The notes under the pieces are model-generated. The model saw only the letters and a program-made list of their open reading frames with translations. It was not told where the DNA came from and did no database searches. Of a DNA stretch of 64,000 nucleotides, positions 1 through 8,320 are shown one piece after another. The translations under genes were made by a program, and so were the position numbers. Source of the DNA: Brenneria goodwinii (lineage in GTDB: Bacteria > Pseudomonadota > Gammaproteobacteria > Enterobacterales > Enterobacteriaceae). The stretch spans positions 1 to 64,000 of the forward strand of contig NZ_CP014137.1 of assembly GCF_002291445.1 (NCBI RefSeq), read 5' to 3'. Positions within the stretch are counted from its first letter, which is position 1. Every line of letters starts with the position of its first letter.

Positions 1-730
1 GCATGACACGCAACTCGATATTCAAACGAGTTACTGGGAACAAAAGCTAATTAACGAGCAACCTATGCGGACCGAGTCGCCGAAATTGAACAGAAAACCG
101 CTGATAAAAGGCAATCCATTCAGTCAGCCTATACCTCTGCATCTTTAAGCATGATCTCAACCCTAACCAGTGATGCTGCCAGTATGCTATCGGCAATGGC
201 GAGGAGGGGAGTGCAGCATATAAAGCTATGTTTCTCGCGAGCAAAGCAGCATCTATTGCTCAGGCAATCGTGAATACCGAGGTGGCGGCAACAGAAGCCC
301 TGAAGCTTGGTCCCATTCTTGGTATTCCTGCCAGCACAATGATTCGAGGTATTGGTTACACGTCAGTCGCCCTTATGGCCTCAACAACCATTGCCGGTAT
401 GGCACATGACGGTATTGATAATGTTCCCCGCGAAGGCACTTGGTTGCTCGATAGAGGCGAGCGCGTTGTTGATGCACGTACCAACGCGGATTTGAAGGGG
501 TATCTATCCAGCAAACTAACCAGCGCCGGAGACAGCGCAACCACTAACAATGGTGGCAACGTGATTATCCATCAGAATATATCCGTCTCTGGCAGTGGTG
601 ATAAGGCGCTAGCGTCGGCGATGGAGCAAGCGGCCAATAAAGGGGCTACCGATGGGGCTTCACTGGCCGTCAGCAATTATTGCAGGATTTCCAGACTCGC
701 GGACAGGCACGACGATTATTGGGCGTTTAA
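1..730 (+). pseudogene. tail tape-measure protein, C-terminal part, frameshifted
   Basis: This is the 3' end of a phage tail tape-measure gene that starts left of the window. The readable protein jumps between three frames. Frame 2 carries the text up to about position 55-65, frame 1 continues with RVAEIEQKTADKRQSIQSAY to about 200, and frame 3 continues with EEGSAAYKAMFLASKAASIA to about 665. The end, QQLLQDFQTRGQARRLLGV, is again in frame 2 and stops at 730. The C-terminal segment GIDNVPREGTWLLDRGERV is typical of tape-measure C-termini in siphovirus prophages. Three shifts in 730 bases indicate a decayed gene or poor local base calling. Either way no intact tape measure is encoded here, so the prophage probably cannot make functional tails. 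Confidence 0.75.
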
Positions 731-764
731 TCCCATTTAATAAAGATTATTGCAGGAGATATTT

Positions 765-971
765 ATGCAAGAGAAATTCGTTATTAAAAATACCGCCGGT
801 TTATATATCGGAAATATGATTATCGGCACTGATGTAACGTTTGTGCTGAAACTCGAATTAGCGAAGACATTTGCTAATGATGTAGCAGCAAATGATTTTA
901 TCGAAAAGAGCGGCCTGGCTGATGTTGAAGTTAAAAAGGTCAATGTAATTACTACGATTGAAGAGGTGTGA
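765..971 (+). CDS. small phage tail-region protein, unknown function
   Basis: This 68-residue protein begins MQEKFVIKNTAG. The ATG at 765 was preferred over the one at 750 because AGGAG (754-758) lies six bases before it. The sequence is a mix of short hydrophobic and charged stretches with no signal peptide or membrane segment. It follows the tape-measure remnant and overlaps or abuts the next small gene, so it belongs to the tail operon. I do not recognise a family with a known role. Confidence 0.55.
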   Translation: MQEKFVIKNTAGLYIGNMIIGTDVTFVLKLELAKTFANDVAANDFIEKSGLADVEVKKVNVITTIEEV

Positions 972-973
972 TT

Positions 974-1177
974 ATGAATGATACTAACAACGCCATTTTA
1001 AAATCCGCCGCCATTGGCGATGGTGTTATCCATGCGAATAAACTGCGTGAAACAGAAGAACAGCGCCGCATTACAGCGATTGAAGAGCGGGTTGTTGCGC
1101 TTGAATCTGCGCTTTCGGGAGGAACTATTACTGCAACCCGTATATTGAAAATTGAAGCTAATGGTTGCGCAGGATAA
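974..1177 (+). CDS. small phage protein, short coiled coil
   Basis: This 67-residue protein starts MNDTNNAILKSAAIGDGV. An in-frame GTG at 968 overlaps the stop of the previous gene, but the ATG at 974 is the better start. Residues of about 25-50 (KLRETEEQRRITAIEERVVA) are charged and heptad-like and probably form a short helix or coiled coil. It sits between the tape-measure remnant and the distal tail genes of the prophage. No function can be assigned from sequence. Confidence 0.5.
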   Translation: MNDTNNAILKSAAIGDGVIHANKLRETEEQRRITAIEERVVALESALSGGTITATRILKIEANGCAG

Positions 1178-1193
1178 CCACGCAACCGGTTTA

Positions 1194-1415
1194 TTAATTG
1201 ATGTCTTTAAAATTTGTGAGGAAGTTAGCTAGATTAAGCACGTGTTTGTCATCTTTTTGAAGCTTTAATTGTTCAAGTAATGCTTTCTTTTCAACGGGAT
1301 TAAATCTTGTGAAAAATAAAGCAAGAGTGAACCTCAAAGCCAAGATCTCTTCACCTAAAGATTGAAGAGAGGAACCATCAATAGAATCGGCAAACTGAAT
1401 ATCTTTGTCACTCAT
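1194..1415 (-). CDS. hypothetical protein on the opposite strand within the tail operon
   Basis: This 73-residue protein starts MSDKDIQFADSIDG. The start at 1415 was chosen because an AAGGA motif precedes it on the minus strand; a longer version would begin at 1448. The composition is mainly helical, with several Phe, Leu and Lys residues, and there is no signal or membrane segment. It is the only minus-strand gene among the plus-strand tail genes. That position suggests a moron, a gene expressed independently of the phage late operon. I do not recognise it. Confidence 0.45.
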   Translation of the reverse strand: MSDKDIQFADSIDGSSLQSLGEEILALRFTLALFFTRFNPVEKKALLEQLKLQKDDKHVLNLANFLTNFKDIN

Positions 1416-1592
1416 TTTTATTTCCTTAATCCGAAGGTAATCAGCCATCTCCTCCGGGGTAAACGCCTGCGCTCATACGCGGGCGGGCTGATGGGTTCCC
1501 TTGTGCTGTGCGTAATGTTTTTGCTTTTACGTTAGCCCTACAACCACGGGCTGTATAGCCTGATATTTGATCAGTTTTTCAAGCGAGGAAAC

Positions 1593-2189
1593 ATGCCTGA
1601 CGTTATCGACTGGCCAGATGCTCTTGTTCCTTCATCATTAGGCTGGCGGCTGGAAAGCAACTCAAAATCATTCCGATCGCCATTCAACGGGGCGACGCAA
1701 ACAGTTCGTTATCCCGGCTCCCGCTGGCGCTGCACTCTGTCATTGAACAATATGCCTGACGATAAATCCCGACGCGTAGAGGCGCTGGTGGCGTCGCTTG
1801 ATGGTGAATACGGCAGAGTTAAATTGTGGGACTACGGACGGAGAGGCAGAACGCCAGCAGGATCGCCGTTGGTCGCTGAATCCGGGCAAACAGGAACAGA
1901 ACTGAATACATACGGCTGGACGCCCGGCACAATAGTTCTGAAAACAGGTGATTACATCACTGTTAATGATGAATTGAAAATCATTGTGGCCGATGCCGTC
2001 AGTGATGGAAACGGTTTTTCTGTTATCAATATTGCGCCCATGCTGCGATCCTCACCGCCCGCCGACTCCCCAATAGAGATACAGAAACCCTACGGCATTT
2101 TCAAACTGATTGATAACGATCAGGGTGTAATGAATCGCGTTCCTGGTGTTTTTACAAGTACCAGCATTGAACTTGAGGAGGCGTACTAA
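1593..2189 (+). CDS. phage distal-tail type structural protein
   Basis: This 198-residue protein is encoded just downstream of the tape-measure remnant, where siphovirus distal tail proteins normally lie. Residues 1-80 (DWPDALVPSSLGWRLESNS, then TVRYPGSRWRCTLSLNNMP) look like the beta-rich N-terminal domain of such proteins. The C-terminal part is also beta-rich. Its TAA stop overlaps the ATG of the next gene (TAATG at 2187-2191), which indicates translational coupling. The start at 1593 follows GCGAGGAAAC. The role in the tail-tip ring is inferred from gene order and general sequence character, so a generic minor tail protein is the safe reading. Confidence 0.6.
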   Translation: MPDVIDWPDALVPSSLGWRLESNSKSFRSPFNGATQTVRYPGSRWRCTLSLNNMPDDKSRRVEALVASLDGEYGRVKLWDYGRRGRTPAGSPLVAESGQTGTELNTYGWTPGTIVLKTGDYITVNDELKIIVADAVSDGNGFSVINIAPMLRSSPPADSPIEIQKPYGIFKLIDNDQGVMNRVPGVFTSTSIELEEAY

Positions 2190-2773
2190 TGCTGTATTCA
2201 CCATTTTCCGAGGAAATGGCCGATCTGCTGTCCAGGGATCGTGTAACGGCAGCGGTCGCCGGGAAGATTCATTTTAAATCTGGTACCACTTATGCCCATA
2301 CCGGCACCGGACAGTTAACGCTGGGTGGTGAAGTTTATTACGGCGTTGGCATGTTTGGCTCTATTGATGACGTAAAAGAGGAGCATACAACCAGCCCGAC
2401 ACAACTCAAATTAACGTTAACGGGACTGGACACCAGCCTGATTGCAAAAACCATGAATGAGTCATGTGTGGGCCGCAATGCTGAATTGTATATCGTGGCA
2501 TTGAGTGATGAGGGAGTACCTCTGGGGTACGAATTGATATTCAAGGGGCGGATATCATCAACCGGTATCAATGCCGGAGATAATAATACCGTTCAATACA
2601 CCGCATCAAATGTCTTCGAAGACTGGCAGCGACCGTTTCCCGGACGATTTACCGATGAATCTCACCAGTCGGCATATCCCGGCGATCGGATATTCCGTTA
2701 TGTCGCCCAGATGGCCGAACGCTCTATTTACTGGGGCAGTAAAAAAGACGCGCCGGGATTCACCTATCAGTGA
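2189..2773 (+). CDS. phage tail protein, DUF2163-like
   Basis: This 194-residue protein is coupled to the preceding gene by an overlapping TAATG. It is beta-rich with Gly/Thr-rich turns (GKIHFKSGTTYAHTGTGQLT) and ends in a short Arg- and Tyr-rich tail. In size, position (between the distal tail protein and an NlpC-like peptidase) and general pattern it resembles DUF2163-type hub proteins that join the tail tube to the tip. That assignment rests mainly on synteny. There are no catalytic motifs. Confidence 0.55.
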   Translation: MLYSPFSEEMADLLSRDRVTAAVAGKIHFKSGTTYAHTGTGQLTLGGEVYYGVGMFGSIDDVKEEHTTSPTQLKLTLTGLDTSLIAKTMNESCVGRNAELYIVALSDEGVPLGYELIFKGRISSTGINAGDNNTVQYTASNVFEDWQRPFPGRFTDESHQSAYPGDRIFRYVAQMAERSIYWGSKKDAPGFTYQ

Positions 2774-2780
2774 GGTAGTT

Positions 2781-3179
2781 ATGCGCCGTTATGATTGGCA
2801 AAAACAATTGATTGACGTGATCCTGGCCGCTGAAAAGCGGCCTTTTTCATGGGGTAAAAATGACTGCCTGCTGTTTGCCGCTGATTGCGTAGCCGCCATG
2901 TGTGGGCAGGATTTCGCTGCCCAATATCGTGGAACCTATGACAATGAGGTCGGCGCGAAAAAAGTATTACTGAAAACACACGGAACGCTGGAAAAAGCGA
3001 TTGGCTCCTGCCTTACAGAAGTGCCGGTAAAACAGGCCCAGCGCGGTGATGTGGCAATTATTAATAACAATGGTAGCCGGTGTGCGGGGATCGTCTGGAT
3101 CGGCGGCGTTTTTGCGATGGGTATTAATGGTGTGGTGCTGATGCGTGAACGTCCATTGAGCGTGTGGAGAGTTGAATAA
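2781..3179 (+). CDS. NlpC/P60-like tail-associated cysteine peptidase (DUF6950-like)
   Basis: This 132-residue protein starts MRRYDWQKQLIDVIL. The ATG at 2781 has GAGGTAG before it; a longer open frame from 2571 only overlaps the previous gene. The motif FSWGKNDCLLFAADCVAAM carries the expected catalytic Cys of NlpC/P60-type folds. The proposed role is local hydrolysis of cell-wall peptides during phage DNA entry. The gene lies directly before the tail-tip protein, the standard place for this enzyme in lambda-type phages. Its stop codon overlaps the start of the next gene. Confidence 0.65.
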   Translation: MRRYDWQKQLIDVILAAEKRPFSWGKNDCLLFAADCVAAMCGQDFAAQYRGTYDNEVGAKKVLLKTHGTLEKAIGSCLTEVPVKQAQRGDVAIINNNGSRCAGIVWIGGVFAMGINGVVLMRERPLSVWRVE

Positions 3180-6100
3180 TGCCTGCTGCTATCCCGATTG
3201 TTGCAGCGGTTGCTGCTGGCGCGGCGGCTGCGGCTCAAATGTATGTTGTTGCTGCGGTAATCATGATCGCCGGTACGGTCGCATCAATGCTGCTGACAAA
3301 AACGCCAGGTGTTGACAACTACCGTAGCCAGTCAGAGCGTAAACAAGTATTGCGAGCCGCTGCCAGTCCTAAAACTGTTGTTTATGGCAAAACCATGTCG
3401 GCAGGGACACTGTTCTTTTCTGAAGAGCAATCTGGTGAACAAGACGATGGTGAATTGCTGTACCTTGCTATAACTCTCGCTGGCCATCCGTTATATCGAA
3501 TCGGCGACATCTATCTTGCAGACGATCTGATTGGAACTTATGGCGGTAATGTCGGGTATGAATTTCATAACGACCGACAGACGGCAGACCCGTACTTGCT
3601 GGAAAATGCCCCGTCATGGAAAGACGATATGATCGGCAAAGGAGTCGCCTGGCTGCGCGTCACGCTGAAATTTGACTCTGAAAAATTTCCCAGTGGGATA
3701 CCGAATATTAAGGTCGAGAAGTGGGGCTGGGAGGTTTATGACCCTCGCACTGGTGACACCGCCTGGAGTGATAACGCGGCGCTGGTCATCCTGCATTACT
3801 ATCGTTATTACTTGAAAGTACCCGATTCGGAAATTAACTGGGAACAGTTTGAAGTTGCCGCAAACATTTCAGACGAATCAGTCATCCGTGGTGATGGTAA
3901 TACTGAGCGCCGTTACACCATAAACGGCGAGTTTGATCTGAGCGAGAACAAATCAGCAATTCTTGATGACATGCTGGCATCATGTGCAGGCGAGCCAACG
4001 TACATCGGCGGGCGTCATGGCTTGCTTGTCGGCGCATATTACGGCCCGGCCGTTGAGGAAATTCACGAAGGGCAACTGGCGGGCGATATCGAGATCATGC
4101 CGGAGGTTTCCCAGTCTGACCGGGTAAACACGATTAACGGCACTTTTATCGATCCTGAACAATCCTATTCAGAGGCAGATTTTCCGGCCGTGTCGGTGCC
4201 TGAATGGGTTGCAGAAGACGGCGTTGAAATATCTCAGGATATGAAGCTGCGCTTTGTTATCAGTGAGTTCCAGTCTCAGCGCCTGGCTGATATCAAGCTG
4301 AAGCGTGCACGCGTCGCGCGTACAATTAATCTGCCAATAAATTTGAGCGGCTACCGCTACCGCCCAGGTATGTACGTTAAATTGTTTTTGCCATCGCTGG
4401 GTATTGATGGTGTTGAAATGCGTGTAGCTGACTGGCAGTTCAGTATTCAAAACGGTGTAAAACTTACGCTGAAACAAGAGGGCGCGGATGTTTGGAATGA
4501 TGCGATTGGCAAACTGATAGATCGTGCTCCGCTGACCAACCTCCCTAATGGTGCGCCGGGTGCGCCAGAAAACCTATCTTATTCTACACAGATCATTGCA
4601 GACGTTGTTCAGGGACTGTTGACATGGACGACGCGGGAAACAGTTGCACACTACAATGTGCTGTTTATCCAGAATGGTGAGACGATCTACACCGCTCAGG
4701 TTCCCGGCACGCAATGCCGTGTGACTGGACTACCGGAGGGTGAATACATAGCGGAAGTTCGCGCAGTCGCGATGAATGGTGCCCAATCTGTTCCTACCTC
4801 CATCACGTTTAAAATCAATTCGCCGGCCGCGCCAGATCGTGTTGATGTAACGCCGGGGTTATGGTCTGTTGAGTTGCATCCGCGAGTTATTGCAGGACTT
4901 CCAGTTGGTACCGTGTTTGAGTTCTGGTTTTCAGTGGATCGTTTGAGCGATATCAGCTTGGTTGAAACCAATGCCAACTATCTGGGGCGGGGGGCGTCAT
5001 ACACCAAAGTTGGGCTGAAAGAGGTCGGGAAGGTTTACTGGTTCTATGTGCGTAGCGTGAATTCATATGGCGCATCTGCATTTGTAGAAGTTGGCGCCAG
5101 TGTTGACAGCGATGTGGCACCGATATTTGAAGAAGCTGTCGAGGTGGTTTTTGAAACAGACGCGTGGAAATCTTTAACTGGTCAGGTTGACGAGCAGGGC
5201 AATAACATCAGTCAATTGAAGGATGGTGTAGATGCCCTGGCACTTGGAGTTATCGAAAACACACTAAACATTACTGAAACCCGTAATCAGCTGAATGACG
5301 CAGTTGAGTCTATCAGCACAAACATTACGAACACTCGCACAGAACTGGAAGCCGCTGATGCATATCTGACTCAGCGCGTTGATGGATACATTGCTGAAAA
5401 TGATGGACGTGTGGCGCAGGTCATCAATGATGTTACCACTGTAAAAAATGAGCAAGAGGTACAGGCTCAGGGACTGGATGCCGTTGTTGCCAAATCTGAT
5501 GATAACGCAGCGCTGATCGCCAGCGAAACAACCGCACGTATTGCCGGTGATGAGGCCAACGCACAAGACATCGCTACGACGAGAGCGACATTAGCGGACA
5601 ATACCGGCCGGATCACGTCTGTTGAACAAGCCCAGGCAACAACCGATAGCGCCGTCGCTGCTGTAAAGCAGGACATCGTTGCACAGGCAGGGCGTATTGA
5701 CGGTCATGACCAATCCATATCTCATTTAACGACTGAGCAGCAGTCTCTGGCAAACCAGCAAGAGACAACGGCCAGCGCGGTAACGGGCCTCACGTCTGAG
5801 TTCAACAGCAATAAAGCTGATGTTAATCAGTCACTGCAAACGCTGGCGACGAATGACGCGGCGCAGGCACAGATGATTAACGGCCTACGCGCTGACACTG
5901 ATGATAACAGCGCTTCTATAACTGAGTTGTCTGAAACGGTGGCTGGGCATGACAGCAGCCAGGCCAGTGTTAAACAATCATTAGAGGCGCAGGCGCGGGC
6001 TCAGATTCAGGATGCGTTAAACGGCACGGAAGAAGCGCAGCAGCGCCGCCAGAATGTTGCCAAAATCACCACTCAGCAGGAGGTGCAAGCCGATGAGCAA

Positions 6101-7015
6101 CAGGCGTTGGCACGGGAACTGACGCAGATTGAGACGGAGTTTAACGGCCAAATTGCATCAACTAACGCAGCATTGCAGCAAGAGTCGCTGACGCGCAGCA
6201 CAGAAACAGCGGCGCTCAGTCAGCAGACAAATGCGCTTAGTGCTCGCATGAGTAATGCCGAGTCCGATATTGACGGAACCGCTGATGCGCTATCAGCAAC
6301 ACAGGCAACGGTGACGCAGCAGGGGCAGACAATCACGTCTCAGGGCCAGTCTATCAGTCAGATGTCTGCAACTATTAACGGTGTTAGCGGCGTTGCTAAT
6401 GACGCACAGAGTAAAGCAAACGCTAACGCTACGGCGTTACAGCAGACGAACGCGACGGTCACTCAACACGGAAACACATTAACGGCCCAAGCTACACAGA
6501 TTAGTCAGATTACGGCCAGTGTTAATGGAGTATCAGCGGAAATCAATGACGTCAGCAGTATTGTTAATGGCATTGATAATCAACTGAGCGCGTTCCGTAC
6601 AATTAAAATCGCCGTGGATGCAAATGGTCGTCAATATGTCGCCGGTATCGGTCTTGATGTCTCTAATTCAACTGCAGGGATGCAGAGCAATATTATTTTG
6701 CTGGCTGACAGAACATCAATAATGACCAACGCCGGTGGTACGCCGACGATGATATTTACGACGCAGGGTGCTCAGGCAATTTTGAATAGTGTGATCATCG
6801 GTGATGCGACAATTAATTTTGCAAAAATCGCCAATGATATTCAATCATCGGTCATGGGAGCGAATGGTCAGCCGCTATGGAAACTGGATAAAAATGGTTC
6901 CCTTACCATGGTGGGCCCCAATAGCGGTGATGGCTATCTGACAATAAACGGTAATCTGCTACAGGTATTCGACGGAACAGGGTTCTTGATAGCAAGATTT
7001 GGGATATGGAGTTAA
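3179..7015 (+). CDS. phage tail-tip / host-specificity protein (lambda J-like)
   Basis: This 1278-residue protein is the central tail-tip fibre that contacts the host. Residues of about 1-45 are Ala-rich and hydrophobic (AAAAAQMYVVAAVIMIAG), as at the start of many J-like proteins. Residues 45-430 form the hub domain (VVYGKTMSAGTLFF onward). About 460-550 look like a fibronectin type III module (GAPGAPENLSY onward), with a related repeat after it. From about 660 to 1130 the protein is a long Gln/Ala/Thr/Asn-rich coiled coil with heptad-like repeats, and the last 130 residues form a small globular domain. The frame is intact, unlike the tape measure upstream. It overlaps the preceding stop by one base. 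Confidence 0.8.
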   Translation: MPAAIPIVAAVAAGAAAAAQMYVVAAVIMIAGTVASMLLTKTPGVDNYRSQSERKQVLRAAASPKTVVYGKTMSAGTLFFSEEQSGEQDDGELLYLAITLAGHPLYRIGDIYLADDLIGTYGGNVGYEFHNDRQTADPYLLENAPSWKDDMIGKGVAWLRVTLKFDSEKFPSGIPNIKVEKWGWEVYDPRTGDTAWSDNAALVILHYYRYYLKVPDSEINWEQFEVAANISDESVIRGDGNTERRYTINGEFDLSENKSAILDDMLASCAGEPTYIGGRHGLLVGAYYGPAVEEIHEGQLAGDIEIMPEVSQSDRVNTINGTFIDPEQSYSEADFPAVSVPEWVAEDGVEISQDMKLRFVISEFQSQRLADIKLKRARVARTINLPINLSGYRYRPGMYVKLFLPSLGIDGVEMRVADWQFSIQNGVKLTLKQEGADVWNDAIGKLIDRAPLTNLPNGAPGAPENLSYSTQIIADVVQGLLTWTTRETVAHYNVLFIQNGETIYTAQVPGTQCRVTGLPEGEYIAEVRAVAMNGAQSVPTSITFKINSPAAPDRVDVTPGLWSVELHPRVIAGLPVGTVFEFWFSVDRLSDISLVETNANYLGRGASYTKVGLKEVGKVYWFYVRSVNSYGASAFVEVGASVDSDVAPIFEEAVEVVFETDAWKSLTGQVDEQGNNISQLKDGVDALALGVIENTLNITETRNQLNDAVESISTNITNTRTELEAADAYLTQRVDGYIAENDGRVAQVINDVTTVKNEQEVQAQGLDAVVAKSDDNAALIASETTARIAGDEANAQDIATTRATLADNTGRITSVEQAQATTDSAVAAVKQDIVAQAGRIDGHDQSISHLTTEQQSLANQQETTASAVTGLTSEFNSNKADVNQSLQTLATNDAAQAQMINGLRADTDDNSASITELSETVAGHDSSQASVKQSLEAQARAQIQDALNGTEEAQQRRQNVAKITTQQEVQADEQQALARELTQIETEFNGQIASTNAALQQESLTRSTETAALSQQTNALSARMSNAESDIDGTADALSATQATVTQQGQTITSQGQSISQMSATINGVSGVANDAQSKANANATALQQTNATVTQHGNTLTAQATQISQITASVNGVSAEINDVSSIVNGIDNQLSAFRTIKIAVDANGRQYVAGIGLDVSNSTAGMQSNIILLADRTSIMTNAGGTPTMIFTTQGAQAILNSVIIGDATINFAKIANDIQSSVMGANGQPLWKLDKNGSLTMVGPNSGDGYLTINGNLLQVFDGTGFLIARFGIWS

Positions 7016-7019
7016 TTTT

Positions 7020-7532
7020 ATGCCATCAGGCTTACAAATATTTAATAAAAACGTTGCTAACCCTAGCATTCCGATACTGGATATTACGTCGCGCTGTCTT
7101 AATGTTCTTGGAGAGATTAGCACCGGTCTATGGGCCGGTCGTAACACGTGGGATCATCCGCCTACTTACTATGAATCGAGCAATTACACTAGTGAAAATA
7201 TATTCACGTGGAGAACGATCACAGTGCCTGAGTTTTCACTCGGCGACCCCTATTATAACGTTAGTCTGAAGCTGTACGATGCAATTTTTAATCCTAACAA
7301 TCAACCGGTCCAGAATTGGTTGATACCTGGCGTTTTCTCAAGTGTGGCCTCCTTGCAGGCGTGGGCTAGGGGCGAAAATCTGAATATTTACCACTCTATT
7401 TGTACTCCTGACGTTGAAATCACCGGAACTACACTCAGATATAGATATATGCCAGAGTGGAGGGATAACATTCCTGGCGACTATAACGGTATCATGATAG
7501 GTGGATTTAGAATAACGTATGGGGTTATCTGA
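7020..7532 (+). CDS. tail-tip accessory protein, paralogue of the next gene
   Basis: This 170-residue protein starts MPSGLQIFNKNVANPSIP. The ATG at 7020 has GGAG 8-10 bases upstream and was preferred to 6999. Its N-terminus matches the next gene product (MPGGTQVFNKSRTLQL), so the two are divergent tandem paralogues. Both are rich in Tyr, Trp and Asn and look beta-structured. They lie between the J-like protein and the tail fibre, where accessory tip or receptor-binding proteins occur. The function is unknown. The stop overlaps the next ATG (TGATG). Confidence 0.55.
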   Translation: MPSGLQIFNKNVANPSIPILDITSRCLNVLGEISTGLWAGRNTWDHPPTYYESSNYTSENIFTWRTITVPEFSLGDPYYNVSLKLYDAIFNPNNQPVQNWLIPGVFSSVASLQAWARGENLNIYHSICTPDVEITGTTLRYRYMPEWRDNIPGDYNGIMIGGFRITYGVI

Positions 7533-8281
7533 TGCCTGGCGGAACTCAAGTATTTAATAAAAGCAGAACGTTACAGCTCACAAATAATGACTTACCGTAT
7601 GTTTTGTTAAAAAGTATGAGAATTACCAGTACAGCTCAATGGAATAATCAGGATCAAATAAGTTCATTGTCTAATCCAAAATTTACATTGCCTCAAAACA
7701 TTCAAATTTATAGCGATATTATTTTTTTTATACGTGCAAATGGCTTTGATGCAAGGTGTACTGTCGATCCCTACGGCGGCGTATTTAAATGGCATGACTT
7801 AGTGTTACAACCTGGTCAATACATTGACATATATGCATTTTCGCGATTTAGACCAACCATACAAAGCACTCGTGGTATGCAATTATTTTATCCGGGGAAA
7901 GGATTGGTTTTCGATGGCTCATGGTATCTTCTGAATATTGAAAAAGTGTACACCATACCAGCATATAAACCGGATTACTCAGCTAACGGAGGAGTAACTA
8001 CATATAATATAGCAACCGAATACACAGATGCTAATTACGCAGTTGGCCTGTCCACATTTAAACAAATTCATCATAAGTTTAGCGGTGCCGGCGGTCTTTT
8101 ATCTACGCAGTTACAGAATTGTGTGTGGATGCAAGGAAATACCATAAAAGTGAATTACGTCCCTTTATACTCTGACGTAACAGGAGGATGGACGGGAATA
8201 ATAGGGTTTGCGCAAAGTAGTGCAACATACGCCTACGTGATTAACACTACAAATTTACCTCTTCCATATAGCATCAATTAA
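7532..8281 (+). CDS. tail-tip accessory protein, second paralogue
   Basis: This 249-residue protein starts MPGGTQVFNKSRTLQLT and is coupled to its paralogue by an overlapping TGATG. The protein is Asn/Tyr/Ser-rich, with many short beta-like segments. Its DNA is visibly more AT-rich than the flanking tail genes, as is common for surface-exposed phage genes that exchange between phages. A rho-independent terminator follows directly. A role in host recognition is inferred from position only. Confidence 0.5.
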   Translation: MPGGTQVFNKSRTLQLTNNDLPYVLLKSMRITSTAQWNNQDQISSLSNPKFTLPQNIQIYSDIIFFIRANGFDARCTVDPYGGVFKWHDLVLQPGQYIDIYAFSRFRPTIQSTRGMQLFYPGKGLVFDGSWYLLNIEKVYTIPAYKPDYSANGGVTTYNIATEYTDANYAVGLSTFKQIHHKFSGAGGLLSTQLQNCVWMQGNTIKVNYVPLYSDVTGGWTGIIGFAQSSATYAYVINTTNLPLPYSIN

Positions 8282-8282
8282 C

Positions 8283-8304
8283 TAGCCGCCTTGTGCGGTT
8301 TTTT
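8283..8304 (+). terminator. rho-independent terminator before the tail-fibre gene
   Basis: A six-pair stem (AGCCGC / GCGGTT with one G-U pair) with a five-base loop is followed by a run of T. It separates the tail-tip genes from the fibre gene. Confidence 0.6.
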
Positions 8305-8320
8305 CGTCTGGAGAAAAATT

